Source: Diplodia intermedia
Taxonomy: Eukaryota > Ascomycota > Dothideomycetes > Botryosphaeriales > Botryosphaeriaceae
Assembly (NCBI GenBank): GCA_021495925.1
Contig: JAKEKT010000042.1
Span: 1 to 64,000, forward strand
DNA: 64,000 nt
Direction of reading: 5' to 3'
This document shows positions 11,829 to 22,815 of the stretch, piece by piece. Position 1 is the stretch's first letter; each line of letters opens with the position of its first letter. The translations under genes and the position numbers were made by a program. The notes below the pieces were generated by a model that had not been told where the DNA came from, searched no databases, and was given only the letters and a program-made list of their open reading frames with translations.

Positions 11829-13191
11829 ATGTCTTCTTCGAACACGTCCACCTCTACTCTTCCGAAGGAGCAGTTTGAGTCGCAGGAAAGCTTGCCGGTC
11901 TCCAACGAGAAGCCAGAGGTCAAACTCAACGGCGGCTTCGTTGCGTGGTCCCAAGTTCTTGTTAGCCACCTGCTCGTCGTCAATGGGTTTGGCTACTTTT
12001 CTTCCTTTGGGCTGTTCCAGTCGCACTGGATGTCCTTCTTGGATAAGTCCGCCTCGGACATCTCCTGGGTTGGATCTCTGTCGCTCTTCCTCCTCTTCTT
12101 CCTAGGGACCCTCTCCGGCCCAGCGATGGACGGGGGTCATTTCCGCTCGATCCTCTTCATCGGTTGCGGTTTCCAGTTGCTCGGCGTTTTCACGACTTCG
12201 GCCATCAGCCAGTACTGGCAGCTCATCCTCGCCCAAGGCATTGTCCAAGGCATCGGCAACGGGCTCCTGTTCACGCCGTGCATCGCTCTCGTCTCGACCT
12301 ACTTCACCGAGCGGCGGGCGTTCGCTCTCAGCCTCGCGGCCTGCGGCGCGCCCATTGGCGGCATCGTGTTCCCAATCATCTCGCGGCAGCTGTCGCCCAG
12401 CATCGGCTACCCGTGGACGATTCGGGTCATGGGATTCGTCATGGTCTTCAACACGCTCGTCATCTTCGCGCTGGCGCGGCCGCGGCAGTTCAAGCGCAGC
12501 AAGGGCCCGTTGGTCGATCCGCGAGCGTTCAAGGAGCCGACGTACGCGCTCTTCGCGATCGGCATCTTCTTCACGCTCTGGGGCGTCTACATTGCCTATT
12601 TTTACGTCAGTCCCAGCAGCCCGCCCCCAACCCGTGCTCGCAAGTGCTGACCTGTCCGCGCAGACGACCACATTCGGCAAGGAGGTGATGCACATCTCCG
12701 AATCGGGGTCGCTGACGCTGCTGATGATCCTCAACGCGGTGGGCATCCCCGGGCGCGTGGTGCCGGCCTACCTGGCGGACGCCTACTTCGGGACGTTCAA
12801 CACGCTGCTGCCGTTCGTCGGCGGGGCGGGCGTGATGCTGTTCGCGTGGACGGGGGTGCGCGGCAGGGCGGCCTTCTACGTCTTCGTCATCCTGTACGGC
12901 ATCTGCGCCAACGCGGTGCAGACGCTGTTCCCGTCGACGCTGTCGCAGCTGACGCCGGACCTGTCCAAGGTGGCGTCGCGCGTCGGCATGGTCTTCACCG
13001 TCGGCAGCGTCGCCTGCCTGACGGGCCCGCCCATCGCCGGCGTGCTGATCGACCTGGGCGACGGCGACTACCTGTACGCGCAGGTGTTTGGCGGCTCGGC
13101 CGTCTTCCTGGGCTTCCTGTTCCTCGGGCTGGCGCGGCGCTTCCAGTACCGTCAGCAGCGGAAGGAGCAGCGGGATCCGCAGCAGGCCTAG
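11829..13191 (+). CDS. MFS transporter, monocarboxylate (MCT/MCH)-like
   Basis: 434 residues in two exons (11829-12605, 12664-13191). The start is the first ATG, MSSSNTSTST. A ~45-residue hydrophilic N-terminus is followed by a first membrane helix beginning at the typical NGGFVAWSQVLVSHLL, then about 12 hydrophobic helices. It carries the MCT-like FGLFQSHW and SWVGSL segments in helices 1-2, and its overall layout matches fungal monocarboxylate-permease-like MFS proteins. Predicted membrane location: plasma membrane or vacuole. It probably moves a small carboxylate or a product of the neighbouring enzymes. The head-to-head arrangement with the isocyanide synthase fits a dedicated exporter, but that is inference from position. 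Confidence 0.88.
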
Positions 13192-13521
13192 GCAGGAGGC
13201 GGCTGGGGCTGGATCTCGAATCTCGGAGGATGTGCTGCAGCGTTAGGCCCGGTCCGTTGTCGCGTCATCCGTCGTGGGGGCTGAAAGCGCGGGCGAAGCG
13301 CACGGAGCATGGAGGAGCAAGGAGGGAATGTACAGGGGTTTGATGTGTTGGCGCTTAGTCAATTGGAGAAGGTGGAGGATTTGCATAGTTAGTGCAATAG
13401 ACTAGAGAGATTTTCGGTTGCCTGCCTGCACAACTCAGTGAACGAGCCGCGCCAAGATGCCCAACTCGGCAATCGCACGGCAGCAGCCACAAGGAAAAGC
13501 TTTGCGTGCTTGGTACTGCAC

Positions 13522-13792
13522 CGCCGCTACGGAGGCGCACCCCGTTCGAATTTTCCAGTTACCATTCTGGGACTAGCGTAGTACAGGGGTGCTGACTGAT
13601 GGGGGTGCCTAACAGTTTTGTCCGATTTAGGCGGGGGTGCCTGATAAATCAGGCGGTAGGTGCCTAAGTGTAGGCTGGTGCGCCTCAGGCCCTACGTTCT
13701 GACCAGTAATTACCCCTGTCAGCATCCCTGTATTACGCTAGTCCCATAATGGTAACTGGAAAATTCGAACGGGGTGCGCCTCCGTAACGGCG
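13522..13792. mobile_element. MITE-like foldback element with 74-base arms
   Basis: The arm 13522-13595 is the reverse complement of 13719-13792 with 4 mismatches in 74 bases. They flank a 123-base spacer. The spacer repeats a GGTGCCT motif (near 13614, 13637 and 13669) and contains a small hairpin, GCCTGATAAATCAGGC, at 13639-13654. There is no coding capacity. Long near-perfect terminal inverted repeats on a 271-base unit are what a non-autonomous DNA transposon (MITE) looks like. A clear target-site duplication was not found. Confidence 0.75.
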
Positions 13793-14167
13793 ATGCCGAT
13801 CACGCCCGGTGGGCGCAGCCCCCGCGTGGCCCCTGTGCTCTCCACTGTGCGTGCTACGACGTCCCGTTACCCTGCCTCGCTTCCGTAATTTTTCTTCTTC
13901 TTGTGTGTCAACGCCGCGTATTCGCCATTTCATCCTCATCCTCCAGGATGCGGCCGCTGCTGCAGCCTGGGAGCTAGCAGTCTTCCGAGCAGGCGTCAGT
14001 AATTGGGGCTCCGCTAGGGCTCGCCTCCTCACCGAGCCCACCACAGCCGCGATGGATTCATCACCAACCTCCGTCGGACTATTCGCACCGTGCTTCATCC
14101 GCAGCATGCTACCGAGGAGGATTCGACGCGCCCACTCGGGGCGGGACGGTATTACGCGTGGAGAGAA

Positions 14168-14174
14168 ATAAAAG
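14168..14174 (+). promoter_or_regulatory. TATA-like box of the SMP-30-like gene
   Basis: ATAAAAG about 70 bases upstream of the ATG at 14242. Confidence 0.35.
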
Positions 14175-14241
14175 GGTGAGACTCGAGCTGTGTTGTGAGG
14201 CATCCAGAACCATCAGCCTCCGCGACACTGCCTCGTTCACG

Positions 14242-15588
14242 ATGCCCGCCTCCCTTGTGTCCCTCGCGGCTCTGCTCAGTGCCAGCGGCTCCACCCTGGC
14301 TGCTGCCGCAGCGTTCCCCCAGCACTCGAACTCGTCTTCGTCGGCGAACTCGAGCTACGTCCCCGTGGCCGCAGCGTGCGGGCCGTCCACGGCCAACATC
14401 ACCTGCATCCACCGCTACGGCAGCGTTCTGCCGCCCTCGTTCTCGCGCGACGCAGACCCGACGGTTGGCTACTCTGGCACTCTCGTTCCCGACGACGCCT
14501 CGTGGGGCTCGCTGGTGCCGACTGCAGACTTTGTCATCTTCGACAAGGAACGTGGGCTCTCGCTGCTGGGCCCGGCACCCAAGATCTGGCACAACTACAT
14601 CCCCGTGCTGAACGTCATCCACGAGGCGCCCATCTTCGTGCCGGAGCTGAACAAGCTGTTCACGACGCAAGACGGCCCGCCCGGCAACCTCAGCAACATC
14701 GTCATCGACCTGAACAACGACCCTCCCACCGTCGAAGCCTTCGTGACGGACCCGCCCGTGTACCAGCCCACGGGTGGCATCCTGCACGACGGCATGATCT
14801 ACTGGGCGGTGCAGGGCAACAACGTCTCGCTCCCCAACGGCCAGCAGCAGCGGCCCGGCATCGTGCGCGTCGACCCGCGCACCTACAAGGCGGAGTGGCT
14901 GCTCAACAACTACTACGGCTTCTTCTACGGCGGGCTCAACGACCTCACGGTCGACTCGGTCGGCGACATCTGGTTCACCGACTCGGACTACGCGTGGGGG
15001 CTGGGGCTGGCGTCCGACTCGAACCAGAACCAGCTGGCGACGTACCGCTTCCGGCCGTCGACGGGCGAGGTCGCAATCGCCGACTCGTCGCTGCAGCACC
15101 CCAACGGCATCACCTTCTCGCGCGACGGAAAGACGCTGTACGTGACGGACAGCGGGCTCGAGACGGTGGGCGCGCCCGGCACCGAGAACACGGGCGCGGG
15201 CGACTTCTACGACTACCCCATCCGCATCGAGTTCACGTCGACCAACGCCCGCAACATCTACGCCTGGGACGTCGCCAGGCCCGACGGGCCCGAAGGCGCC
15301 CCCGTCATCACTGGCCGCCGCAACATCTTCCAGAGCCTCGAGGGCAGCCCCGACGGCCTCAAGGTCGCCAAGAACGGCTACCTCGTCGTCGGCGCCGGCC
15401 TGTCGAACGGCGTGGATGTGCTGGACGCTCGCGGCTCGCCCATTGCCCGTATTCAGACGAGCCACGCTGTTGAGAACATTGCGTTCGCGGGTGATGATCT
15501 GAAGACGCTGTATTTGGTGGGTATCGGTGGTATCACGAAGGTGGAGTGGGATCTGGAGGGGCCGGATCCGAACAACTACTTCCTTTGA
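14242..15588 (+). CDS. secreted SMP-30/gluconolactonase-like beta-propeller protein
   Basis: 448 residues, no intron. The start chosen is ATG 14242, which gives a signal peptide (MPASLVSLAALLSASGSTLAA); the frame is open further upstream but only with non-ATG codons. The mature part matches the SMP-30/gluconolaconase/LRE-like propeller. All four probable metal-ligand blocks are visible: HEAP (Glu), GGLNDL (Asn), HPNGITFS (Asn) and SPDGLK (Asp). Family members hydrolyse lactones; a secreted fungal copy could open lactones of sugars or of secondary metabolites. It sits between two transporter/reductase genes in the metabolic block. Numerous N-glycosylation sites support secretion. The substrate is unknown. 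Confidence 0.9.
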   Translation: MPASLVSLAALLSASGSTLAAAAAFPQHSNSSSSANSSYVPVAAACGPSTANITCIHRYGSVLPPSFSRDADPTVGYSGTLVPDDASWGSLVPTADFVIFDKERGLSLLGPAPKIWHNYIPVLNVIHEAPIFVPELNKLFTTQDGPPGNLSNIVIDLNNDPPTVEAFVTDPPVYQPTGGILHDGMIYWAVQGNNVSLPNGQQQRPGIVRVDPRTYKAEWLLNNYYGFFYGGLNDLTVDSVGDIWFTDSDYAWGLGLASDSNQNQLATYRFRPSTGEVAIADSSLQHPNGITFSRDGKTLYVTDSGLETVGAPGTENTGAGDFYDYPIRIEFTSTNARNIYAWDVARPDGPEGAPVITGRRNIFQSLEGSPDGLKVAKNGYLVVGAGLSNGVDVLDARGSPIARIQTSHAVENIAFAGDDLKTLYLVGIGGITKVEWDLEGPDPNNYFL

Positions 15589-16038
15589 ATTGTGGGGTGG
15601 TGCAAAAAGACGGGCTGTATGTAGAAATGGCAGGTTTAGTCCTGGATGTGAGGATGAGCTCGCTGGATGTTGGCTTGGAGAGTTGATAGACTAGACCTCT
15701 TAGAAAATTTCCTGCAATGGGCTTTACTTCTTCTGTCTGCATCGTCTTTGAGTACTCATTACAGTGAGCAGTGATAACACGATATCAAATATGCAAAATA
15801 CGGATTCTCTCGTGCGAAACAATGAGAACCTCGCATAAGATAACTTACGTTCAGGAACAAGGGATGATGACAATTGAATCGAGAAAACTCTATCCAGAGG
15901 CTGAAACGCGAGTATCAATTCCCCATGTCCCATTCAATACAAAGAGATATTCAAACAATTTGGTAATACTTGGATGAAGACACGAATTCATTGCTCATAA
16001 AATCTAGAAGAGCTACCGAAACCTGCAAAAGACCTCGC
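15589..16038. other. short convergent intergenic region
   Basis: 3' flanks of two convergent genes. A/T-richer than the neighbours from 15700 to 16000. Nothing else seen. Confidence 0.5.
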
Positions 16039-17079
16039 TCAAACGCGGTAAACCAGCTTCACGCCGCTGACCTTATCCTGCCTGAGGTCGTCCAGGCCAT
16101 CCAGCACGGCCTCCAGCCCGCCCTCACGCACCTCGGGCGGGTGCACCTCCAGCTTGCCCTGGGCCAGCAGCTCCTCGGCCAGCCTCCAGAAGCGGGCGGC
16201 GAAGGCGAGGTGGTCGGCGTTGGCGGGGAACTCCCTGGCGCCCTTGCGGAACGTCTCGCCGAGGGCCGTGTAGGCGAGGGTGCCGGCGTTTTCGACGTCG
16301 GCGCGCGGGAACTTGTCGACCGTCAGCAGGCTGCTGTACCTGGCGACGCCGGGCGCGGACGTCAGAGCCGCGGCGCAGATGGCGGCGGTGCTGTCGTATG
16401 CGATGCAGTCGAAGGCGTGGCGCAGGCCGTCGGCGGTGGCGGCGCGGATGTCGGCGCCGACGGTGGGCGACTTGTAGTCGAAGACGTGGTCGGCGCCCAG
16501 CCGCCGCACGAGGGCGAAGTTGTGCGGCGAGCACGTCGTGACGACCGTTAGGCCGGAGAGCTTGGCGAACTGGATGGCGAGCGTGCCGGTCGCGGTGCTG
16601 CCGCCGTAGATGAGGATGGGGAAGGGTGCGGGAGCCGGGGTCGTGGGCCACGGCAGCGCGAGGGATTGGTATAGGCCCTGCGCGACGGTGGTGATGCCGA
16701 CGCCGAGCGTCGACGCTTCCTCCAGAGAGACGTTGGAGGGGACCTTGAGCGCGAGAGCAGCCTTAGCAGCGATGTGCTCGGCGAAACAGCCGTCCTCGTG
16801 GTTGGTCTCGTTACTGCCGTGCACGAAGCCAGCGACCTTGTCGCCGACTGCGAAGTTGGTGACGGCGGGGCCGACCTCCTCGACGATGCCGCTGTAGTCG
16901 CACCCAACGATAGCGCCCTTGTCGGCGAGGAAGTCGATGTGCTTCCAGTCGGTGGGATTGAGGGCCACGGCGACCGTCTTCACTTTGATGTAGCCGTCGC
17001 GGAGCTTGGGGATGGGAGCATCGGAAACCAGCTTGGCCAGCTTGGGGCCCTGGATCTGGATGGCGCGCTGCAGAGACAT
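16039..17079 (-). CDS. MDR-type reductase (zinc-binding-dehydrogenase family, enoyl-reductase-like)
   Basis: 346 residues, no intron. The start is ATG 17079 (MSLQRAIQIQG). The N-terminal GroES-like domain has LNPTDWKH and GCDYSGIVEEVG. A Rossmann domain follows with IYGGSTATGTLAIQFAKLSG (about residues 155-174). The cysteine cluster for structural zinc is missing, as in quinone/enoyl reductases of this superfamily (the toxD, LovC and CipB-like group). These act as NADPH-dependent reductases, often as trans-acting enoyl reductases of fungal polyketide pathways. No polyketide synthase is in the window, so the role here is open. It lies divergently next to an efflux-type MFS gene. Confidence 0.88.
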   Translation of the reverse strand: MSLQRAIQIQGPKLAKLVSDAPIPKLRDGYIKVKTVAVALNPTDWKHIDFLADKGAIVGCDYSGIVEEVGPAVTNFAVGDKVAGFVHGSNETNHEDGCFAEHIAAKAALALKVPSNVSLEEASTLGVGITTVAQGLYQSLALPWPTTPAPAPFPILIYGGSTATGTLAIQFAKLSGLTVVTTCSPHNFALVRRLGADHVFDYKSPTVGADIRAATADGLRHAFDCIAYDSTAAICAAALTSAPGVARYSSLLTVDKFPRADVENAGTLAYTALGETFRKGAREFPANADHLAFAARFWRLAEELLAQGKLEVHPPEVREGGLEAVLDGLDDLRQDKVSGVKLVYRV

Positions 17080-17777
17080 TGTGACAAGAGAAGAGGAGAG
17101 ATGGTGATGGAACTGTGCAATGGAGAGCCGCGCAGGCGGCCAATTTCTAGTGAGAGCATCGTCGGGTTTGCAACGTGATGGAGCATCAGCTGTGGTCGTG
17201 ATTAGCAATCAACACAGTGTAGGCAGACGCGGTGGGCAGCTGGAGTAGGGTTGTCAGGCAGCTGTTGGTTTGAGGTTTCAGTGACAAATGCATTCGAGTG
17301 TGGGGTTGTGCAGCGGGGGTTGGTTTAGTGTGCAGCGCAAGCGTAGGATCTCCAGCCCCGTCCGTTCCTTCCCGTGCACGCGGGCCGGCCCCCACGAGCC
17401 CCTGCCGCCATCAGCCCCCCTGTGCCCCGTTCCTTCCCATGTACGCGGGCCGGCCCCCACGGGCTAGGCCTGTCAGCAGGGCCCAAATCCTTCCGTTTCA
17501 TCGTCCTGCCCAATCCGGAAATCTATCCTCCCGATGATTAAGCCGTCATTTCTAAGCCTGCTGTGGGCCAGCGTGGATCCTGCATACAGCAGTAGTTACT
17601 GTGTTGGCTTTCAAAGCAGTGTCGCACTTCCTTGCATCTCGCCCACAGAGCCTCTTCGTCTTACAGCGCTGGCAATTCATAGACCTCACTCGTCTCCGTG
17701 GTTTGGTTCCCACAAGCCTTTTCTGCCATTCTCTCCAGACCTCTTGCGTGGCTCTTATCCATCATTTGTGTCCCGCA
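17080..17777. other. divergent intergenic region with a direct repeat
   Basis: Between the MDR reductase and the DHA14-type MFS gene. Contains the 35-base repeat listed separately. No gene recognised. Confidence 0.5.
17362..17461. repeat. two 35-base direct repeats
   Basis: 17362-17396 and 17427-17461 match with two differences. They start CCGTTCCTTCCC and end GGGCCGGCCCCCACG, separated by 30 bases. GC-rich; function unknown. Confidence 0.7.
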
Positions 17778-19810
17778 ATGGCCTCTTTCAAAGACTCGCG
17801 AGACACATTCGCCGTCTCGAAATCCAACAATGCCAGCGACGTTGATTTCGCGCGTCCTGCAGAGACCGTACCCGAAGTCTCGTCACCTGCTCGGAAGCTG
17901 CACGGATTTTCGGTAAGATAAACGCCGCCATCTCCTAACAATAGCGAGTTTCCGAGACCTAACCAGATTACAGTGGTTTCTTGTGGTTTTCAGTATTCTT
18001 TCCAGCATTTTCTTGTATGCACTGGACAACACGATTGTCGCCGACATCATTCCGGCAATCGTGAATGACTTTTCCTCAATTAAAGATCTGGGATGGCTTT
18101 CAGTTGGGTAAGAAATCCCCGCTGGCAACCTCGCACCGCAATTCCGCTGACCGATTTCTGGAGCTTCGTGATTGGCGGTGTTGCCGTCATCATGCCTCTT
18201 GGGAAGATCTACGGCATGTTCGATGTGAAATGGCTGTACATCATTTCCATGGTTATTTTCTTGGCCGCGTCTGCCCTGTGCGGCGCCGCTCCGGACATGA
18301 ACGCCGAAATTGTTGGTCGAGTCTTCGCCGGAGCTGGCGGCATCGGCCTTTACATTGGTGTGATGATTCTTCTCTCCATCAACACCACCGAGCAGGAACG
18401 TCCTGCTTATCTGAGCCTTGTGTGAGTAGCCGCTGGTATCTCTATTTTCTGCTCTCAAGCTGACAATGGCACTCATAGCGGGTTGGTCTGGGGCTTCGGA
18501 ACTGTTCTTGGACCCGTCATTGGAGGCGCCTTCGAGAAGGTCAACTGGCGCTGGGCGTTTTACATCAATCTCATCATTGGTGGCGTCCTCTTCCCAGTCT
18601 GGCTCTTTCTGCTTCCCTCGTTCCATCCGGCCAAGAACCGGCCTCTCGGCGAGAGGCTCCGACGCTTCGACTCCGTTGGCGCGGTCCTGAGCATTGGCGC
18701 TTTCGTCACGCTCATTATGCCCATCAACTTTGGTGGCACCCTTTATGCTTGGGACAGCGGCCAGATTATTGCCCTGTTCGTCATCGCTGCCGTCCTCTGG
18801 GTCGCGTTCGGCGTGCAGCAGACGTTGTGCCTGTTCACAACCACTTCCGAGAGGATGTTTCCTGTCCAGTTTCTCGTGAACAAGGAGGCTATCCTTCTGT
18901 TCATATGCGCTATTGCGTGCAACTGCGCAGTTTTCGTCCCCATTTACTACGTTCCCATTTACTTCCAATTCTCCCGGGGAGACGATGCGTTGAATTCCGC
19001 CGTTCGTCTACTTCCTCTCATCTTCCTACTTTGTTTCTCCATCTTGACAAATGGATGGCTCATGTCACGCCTGGGCTACTACATGCCTTGGTATGCTCTC
19101 GGCGCTGTCTTGGCACTAATCGCCAACGTCTTTCTGTGTAAGCCGTATCACTTTCATGTCAGATCATAGATGCTGACGTTGCAACAGCGCTCATTGATCT
19201 CAACACTTCACAAGCCTACCTCTACGGCTTTGAAGCTATGCTCGGACTTGGCGGTGGCGCTTTCGTGCAAGCAGGGTACGCTGTCATTCAGACCGCAGTT
19301 CCTGCGCATGATCTGGGCTACGCTGTGAGCTTCATGATGATTGGTATGTCACACGAGCCTTGGGCGTACATACATTGAAGCTGACTTTCATTCTCAGCAC
19401 AAATTGGCGGAATCGCTATTGGTCTCGCATGTGCTAGCGCAGTTTTTATCAACGGCGCTACGGATGGTCTGAAGGACCTTCTCCCTAATCTCCCTGTTGA
19501 CCAGCTTCAGGCCGCCATCTCCGGTGCTAGCAGCGATGTCCTCCAGAAATTGGATGAGGAGACTCGGCAGGCGGCGCTGAGTATCATTGTTGACAACATG
19601 AGCAAAGCGTACGTCTCACCAATTTGCCATTGAACCATATGCTGACTTGAATGCGCAGATTCATCTTTGCCTACGTTGCAGCCGCAGTTGCCTTGATTGG
19701 TTCTTTCCTCCTTTCCGTAAGTTTGACCTGCCCTTGTTACGTCGAGGAGTAAATTCTTACGTTATGTGCAGAGGAAACGGGTCTTCGTACCCACGGCTGC
19801 AGGAGCTTGA
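17778..19810 (+). CDS. MFS drug/toxin efflux transporter (DHA14-like)
   Basis: 549 residues in eight exons: 17778-17912, 17974-18107, 18164-18421, 18479-19137, 19188-19343, 19398-19608, 19659-19716 and 19772-19810. All phases join. It has the DHA14 signature LDNTIVADIIPAIV at helix 1, GGVAVIMPLGKIYG, a GRVFAGAGG block and WRWAFYINLIIGG, plus about 14 hydrophobic segments. A ~45-residue hydrophilic N-terminus precedes them, and the end is short and basic (RKRVFVPTAAGA). Such transporters export antifungals and self-made secondary metabolites at the plasma membrane. Its place at the end of a run of redox enzymes fits a self-protection exporter; the cargo is unknown. This is the most intron-rich gene in the left half. 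Confidence 0.92.
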
Positions 19811-20709
19811 ACAGGGAGGAAACAATTCAAAGCATGTGCTTTATGAGAGAGTACCAAGAGCTAAATGCTTTAGATTGGTTGGTAAAGATGATATACACGT
19901 GAACATAGAACAGTGTCCTTGGAGTTTGGAGTTTATTTCATTATTTTAACACGAACAAAAATCGATCCTGGAGAATGAACTTCAAGTAAAATAAGATGCA
20001 GTTCCATTGAAGAAGTGAAGTTCTTGAGAGCGGTAGCAACGAATCTCAAAAAGGCATGACAGGAGCCGCATCGTAAACACTTCCTGACCAACAGAAGCTA
20101 CACTTACGTGTGCTCATTGATTCTGTACTGCTGCGCGCCCAGGCCGGCGTCACCGGCCGCGGCCAGAAGGGCGTCGGCGACGGTTACTTACGAGGTCGAC
20201 TCCAACGGCCTGCTGTACCTCGGCAACGCCATCAACATCTACAACCCGGACTGGTGTTTGCTAAAGCTTAACTGCGACTGAGTCTTGATCATAGCTTGCT
20301 ACCTTTAGTGTCGTGCCATCTTGGTCAACACCGGCACTCATTGTTGCTATCGTGATTCTGGCCATGGAGGGTGGTGTGCTTCACTTTCTTTTGGTGACGT
20401 GCTCCCACAAAGGCTGGGTATTTTATCTGCATGTACCTGCCGACTGATCCCCCATCAAACAGTGCGATTGGCTCAAGTGGGATGTAGACCCATCATATGA
20501 AGCTACAGGGGTTACGAGTTCGTCAGACCGATAGAGGGATCCGCTGTGTCACCTCGCCGTACATGATCGGCCATACTCAGACTTGCAGAATGTTGGCGCC
20601 TCAGCCGACCAGTCTGCATGATGACCAAAGCTGGCCACCTACTACCGAAAGATCGGAACTCATGTGGAACAGCGAAGTTTGAGCGGCGGAAAAGATAATG
20701 CATCGTCTA
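19811..20709. other. intergenic region with a possible coding relic
   Basis: 3' flanks of the MFS and S28 peptidase genes. The relic at 20121-20280 is listed separately. Nothing else recognised. Confidence 0.45.
20121..20280 (+). pseudogene. possible short coding relic, family unknown
   Basis: A GC-rich island inside A/T-richer flank. One frame reads AGVTGRGQKGVGDG and, one base out of step, the next reads TYEVDSNGLLYLGNAINIYN before a stop at about 20279. Codon third positions are GC-rich, as in nearby genes. It has no start codon or splice support. This looks like a frameshifted fragment of a once-coding region, but no family is recognised. Confidence 0.3.
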
Positions 20710-22526
20710 TCACTTATAGTACTCGGCCACCCAGCTCACAATCTGCGCCACCTCGCCATCAATGACGGCCTGCACGCCCTCGTTCACCTCGCCATTCCTC
20801 GCCAGCAGATCCGAGCAATGTATCCCCTCGGGAATCACAAACACGGGCGCCGCCGCCGTCGACTGCAGCGGGCCCTCGGGCCTGAAGTCCGACGACACGG
20901 TGGCGTCCTTCCACGGGTCGAACTCGCCATTCGTCCACACCAACCTAGTCGTCGCATTCGCCACGACGCCCCACCCGCCCGTATACGCGTTCACATCCTC
21001 CACCGTCCTGCCCTCAGCGTGGCCATACGTGAAGCCGCTTCCGTCATCAGGAAAAAACAGCGCGCACTGCCTCTCCCAGTACGCCGCCGTCACCAGCCTC
21101 GACACGATCGACGGGGTCCCCGCGGGCGCGCCGTCCTGCCAAAAGTCGAAGGGCTCGTTGCACAGGAACCAGTTCCACTGGCGGTTCGCGGCGTTGGCGA
21201 CGGAGCGGTCCGTGTAGATGGGCGAGGCCGCGTCGAACGTGTCGAAACACCCGACGTCGTCGGCCGCCGTCCACTCGGCGTACCCGTAGCTCGCGCAGTA
21301 CCCCGGCACCAGCACCTCGCGCGCCCACGCCGCGTAGCCGTCCAGCGCCTTCTCCAGGCCCACGCCATCCGCCGACGGGGTCACCACGACGGTGCTGTTG
21401 GCGGTGGTGGCGTTTCCGAATGGCACCGCGTTCTCGACGTAGTCGCAGAACTGGTAGAAGGCCGAGTAGCCCGTGTAGAACTGGTTGCTCTGCCACTGCC
21501 ACGGCCCGTTCTCGAGCGCGGACGCGAAGTCGGCGTCGTGGGCGAGCGACGCGAGCGGCGCGCCGAAGCGGGCCTTGAGCGCCGCCTTGTCCGCCGCGCT
21601 GCCGTCGGCGAGCACGGCGTCGACGTGGTCGATGACGAGCGAGACGTCGGCGCTGCAGTTGGCCGGCATGCCGGCTTGGACGGGGGCGAAGTATTGCCAC
21701 TTTTTGTTGTTGTCAATGGTTTAGTCTTTTTTTTTTTTTTTTGTGAGAGGGAAAGAAGAAACGGGGCAGGACTTACGAAGTCGCTGATTGCTTCGACGAC
21801 GGCGGAGGAGGCGTGGTAGGCCCAGTATGTGCCTGGATCTACGGCTTCGACCCAGCCGGCCAGTGCGCCGCTGTACGAGCCGCCGGAGAAGACCCAAGGC
21901 TGGGGCGGTCGTGTCAGTGGGGTTTCAAGAGACATGAGAGCGAAGGACTTACAGCGCGAGTGGCCTGGCTGCTGCCGTTCGTATCGAAGGGGAAGACCAC
22001 GTTCTTGGCGAAGTAGGTCGTATCCTTGATGGACTGCGGCAGAGTAAGGTACTGCAGGTTCTCAACCGTAAGATCTTCGAATGGGGATGATTCGCCCCAA
22101 TAGCGGTCTGCATGATGGTTAGAAGAGAGAATCGGATGAGGAACCTTTTCACTAACGCTCGAGCATCACAACGGCACCCTGGATGGCCTGAGCAAACAGG
22201 CCCGTGATGGTACGATTGGTCAGGTACCCCTCGTAGCCGTCGGCAGCGCCCTCGCCAGGCGTGAAGAAGACGACGGGAGAGCCCGGTCCGGCCCAGTACT
22301 CATCGCTCCACCAGTACCGCTGCGAAAAGGTGCCGAGAGACGGATCTTCATGGTCGATGAGCTGCTCGAAGACGCCGGTCCCGGTGCTTCTGGCCTTGAG
22401 AGCGCTGGCGCCGCTTTCGCCGTCCGGGGGTGGGGGAGGGCGGAACAGCGAGCGGTGCTTGGGGAGGACGTTGGCGGTGGCGGCGCCGAAAAGGCACCCG
22501 ACGAGGAGGCCTGCGGTCCACTTCAT
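20710..22526 (-). CDS. secreted serine carboxypeptidase, peptidase family S28
   Basis: 545 residues in four exons: 22526-22157, 22107-21953, 21899-21777 and 21699-20710. The start is ATG 22526, giving signal peptide MKWTAGLLVGCLFGAATA. Family S28 (Pro-X carboxypeptidase/DPPII-like) is shown by EHRYWGESSPF, rebuilt across intron 1, the nucleophile Ser in GGSYSGALAGW, the acid Asp in NGEFDPW and the His in GIHCSDL. It cleaves next to proline in extracellular or vacuolar peptides. Intron 3 carries a long T tract (21725-21742). Length and layout are normal for fungal members. It is transcribed in the same direction as the nucleoside-hydrolase-like gene upstream. Confidence 0.93.
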
Positions 22527-22600
22527 CTTTGCTGTCGTCGAGCCGGAGAGCAAGCAGGACGCGCGTCGAGGAAGCGGGCCGCATGGCTACAGACCCGGGC

Positions 22601-22608
22601 TTTTTATA
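22601..22608 (-). promoter_or_regulatory. TATA box of the S28 peptidase gene
   Basis: TATAAAAA on the minus strand, 75-82 bases upstream of the start codon at 22526. Confidence 0.5.
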
Positions 22609-22815
22609 CAGCACCCTTTTCCCCTGTTGAAAACACGACACTGCGGACGATACGACGGGATGGTGTGGGTGCGCGTACGCGACTGGGGTTTGTTATCAGT
22701 TCACCTTCCCGATCGGTCAAGCGCGCCCCCACCTATTGCATGCAGAAGCTATTGCGAAGCTATGCCATTGATTGCTTGTTTTCCTAGTCTTTTGCTTTTA
22801 ATCTACTAACGTCTA

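Larger units (their letters stand above)
13192..14241. other. intergenic region containing a foldback element
   Basis: Apart from the inverted-repeat element at 13522-13792 (listed separately), the stretch holds no recognised gene. 13800-14200 has open frames on both strands that do not resemble proteins. Confidence 0.5.
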
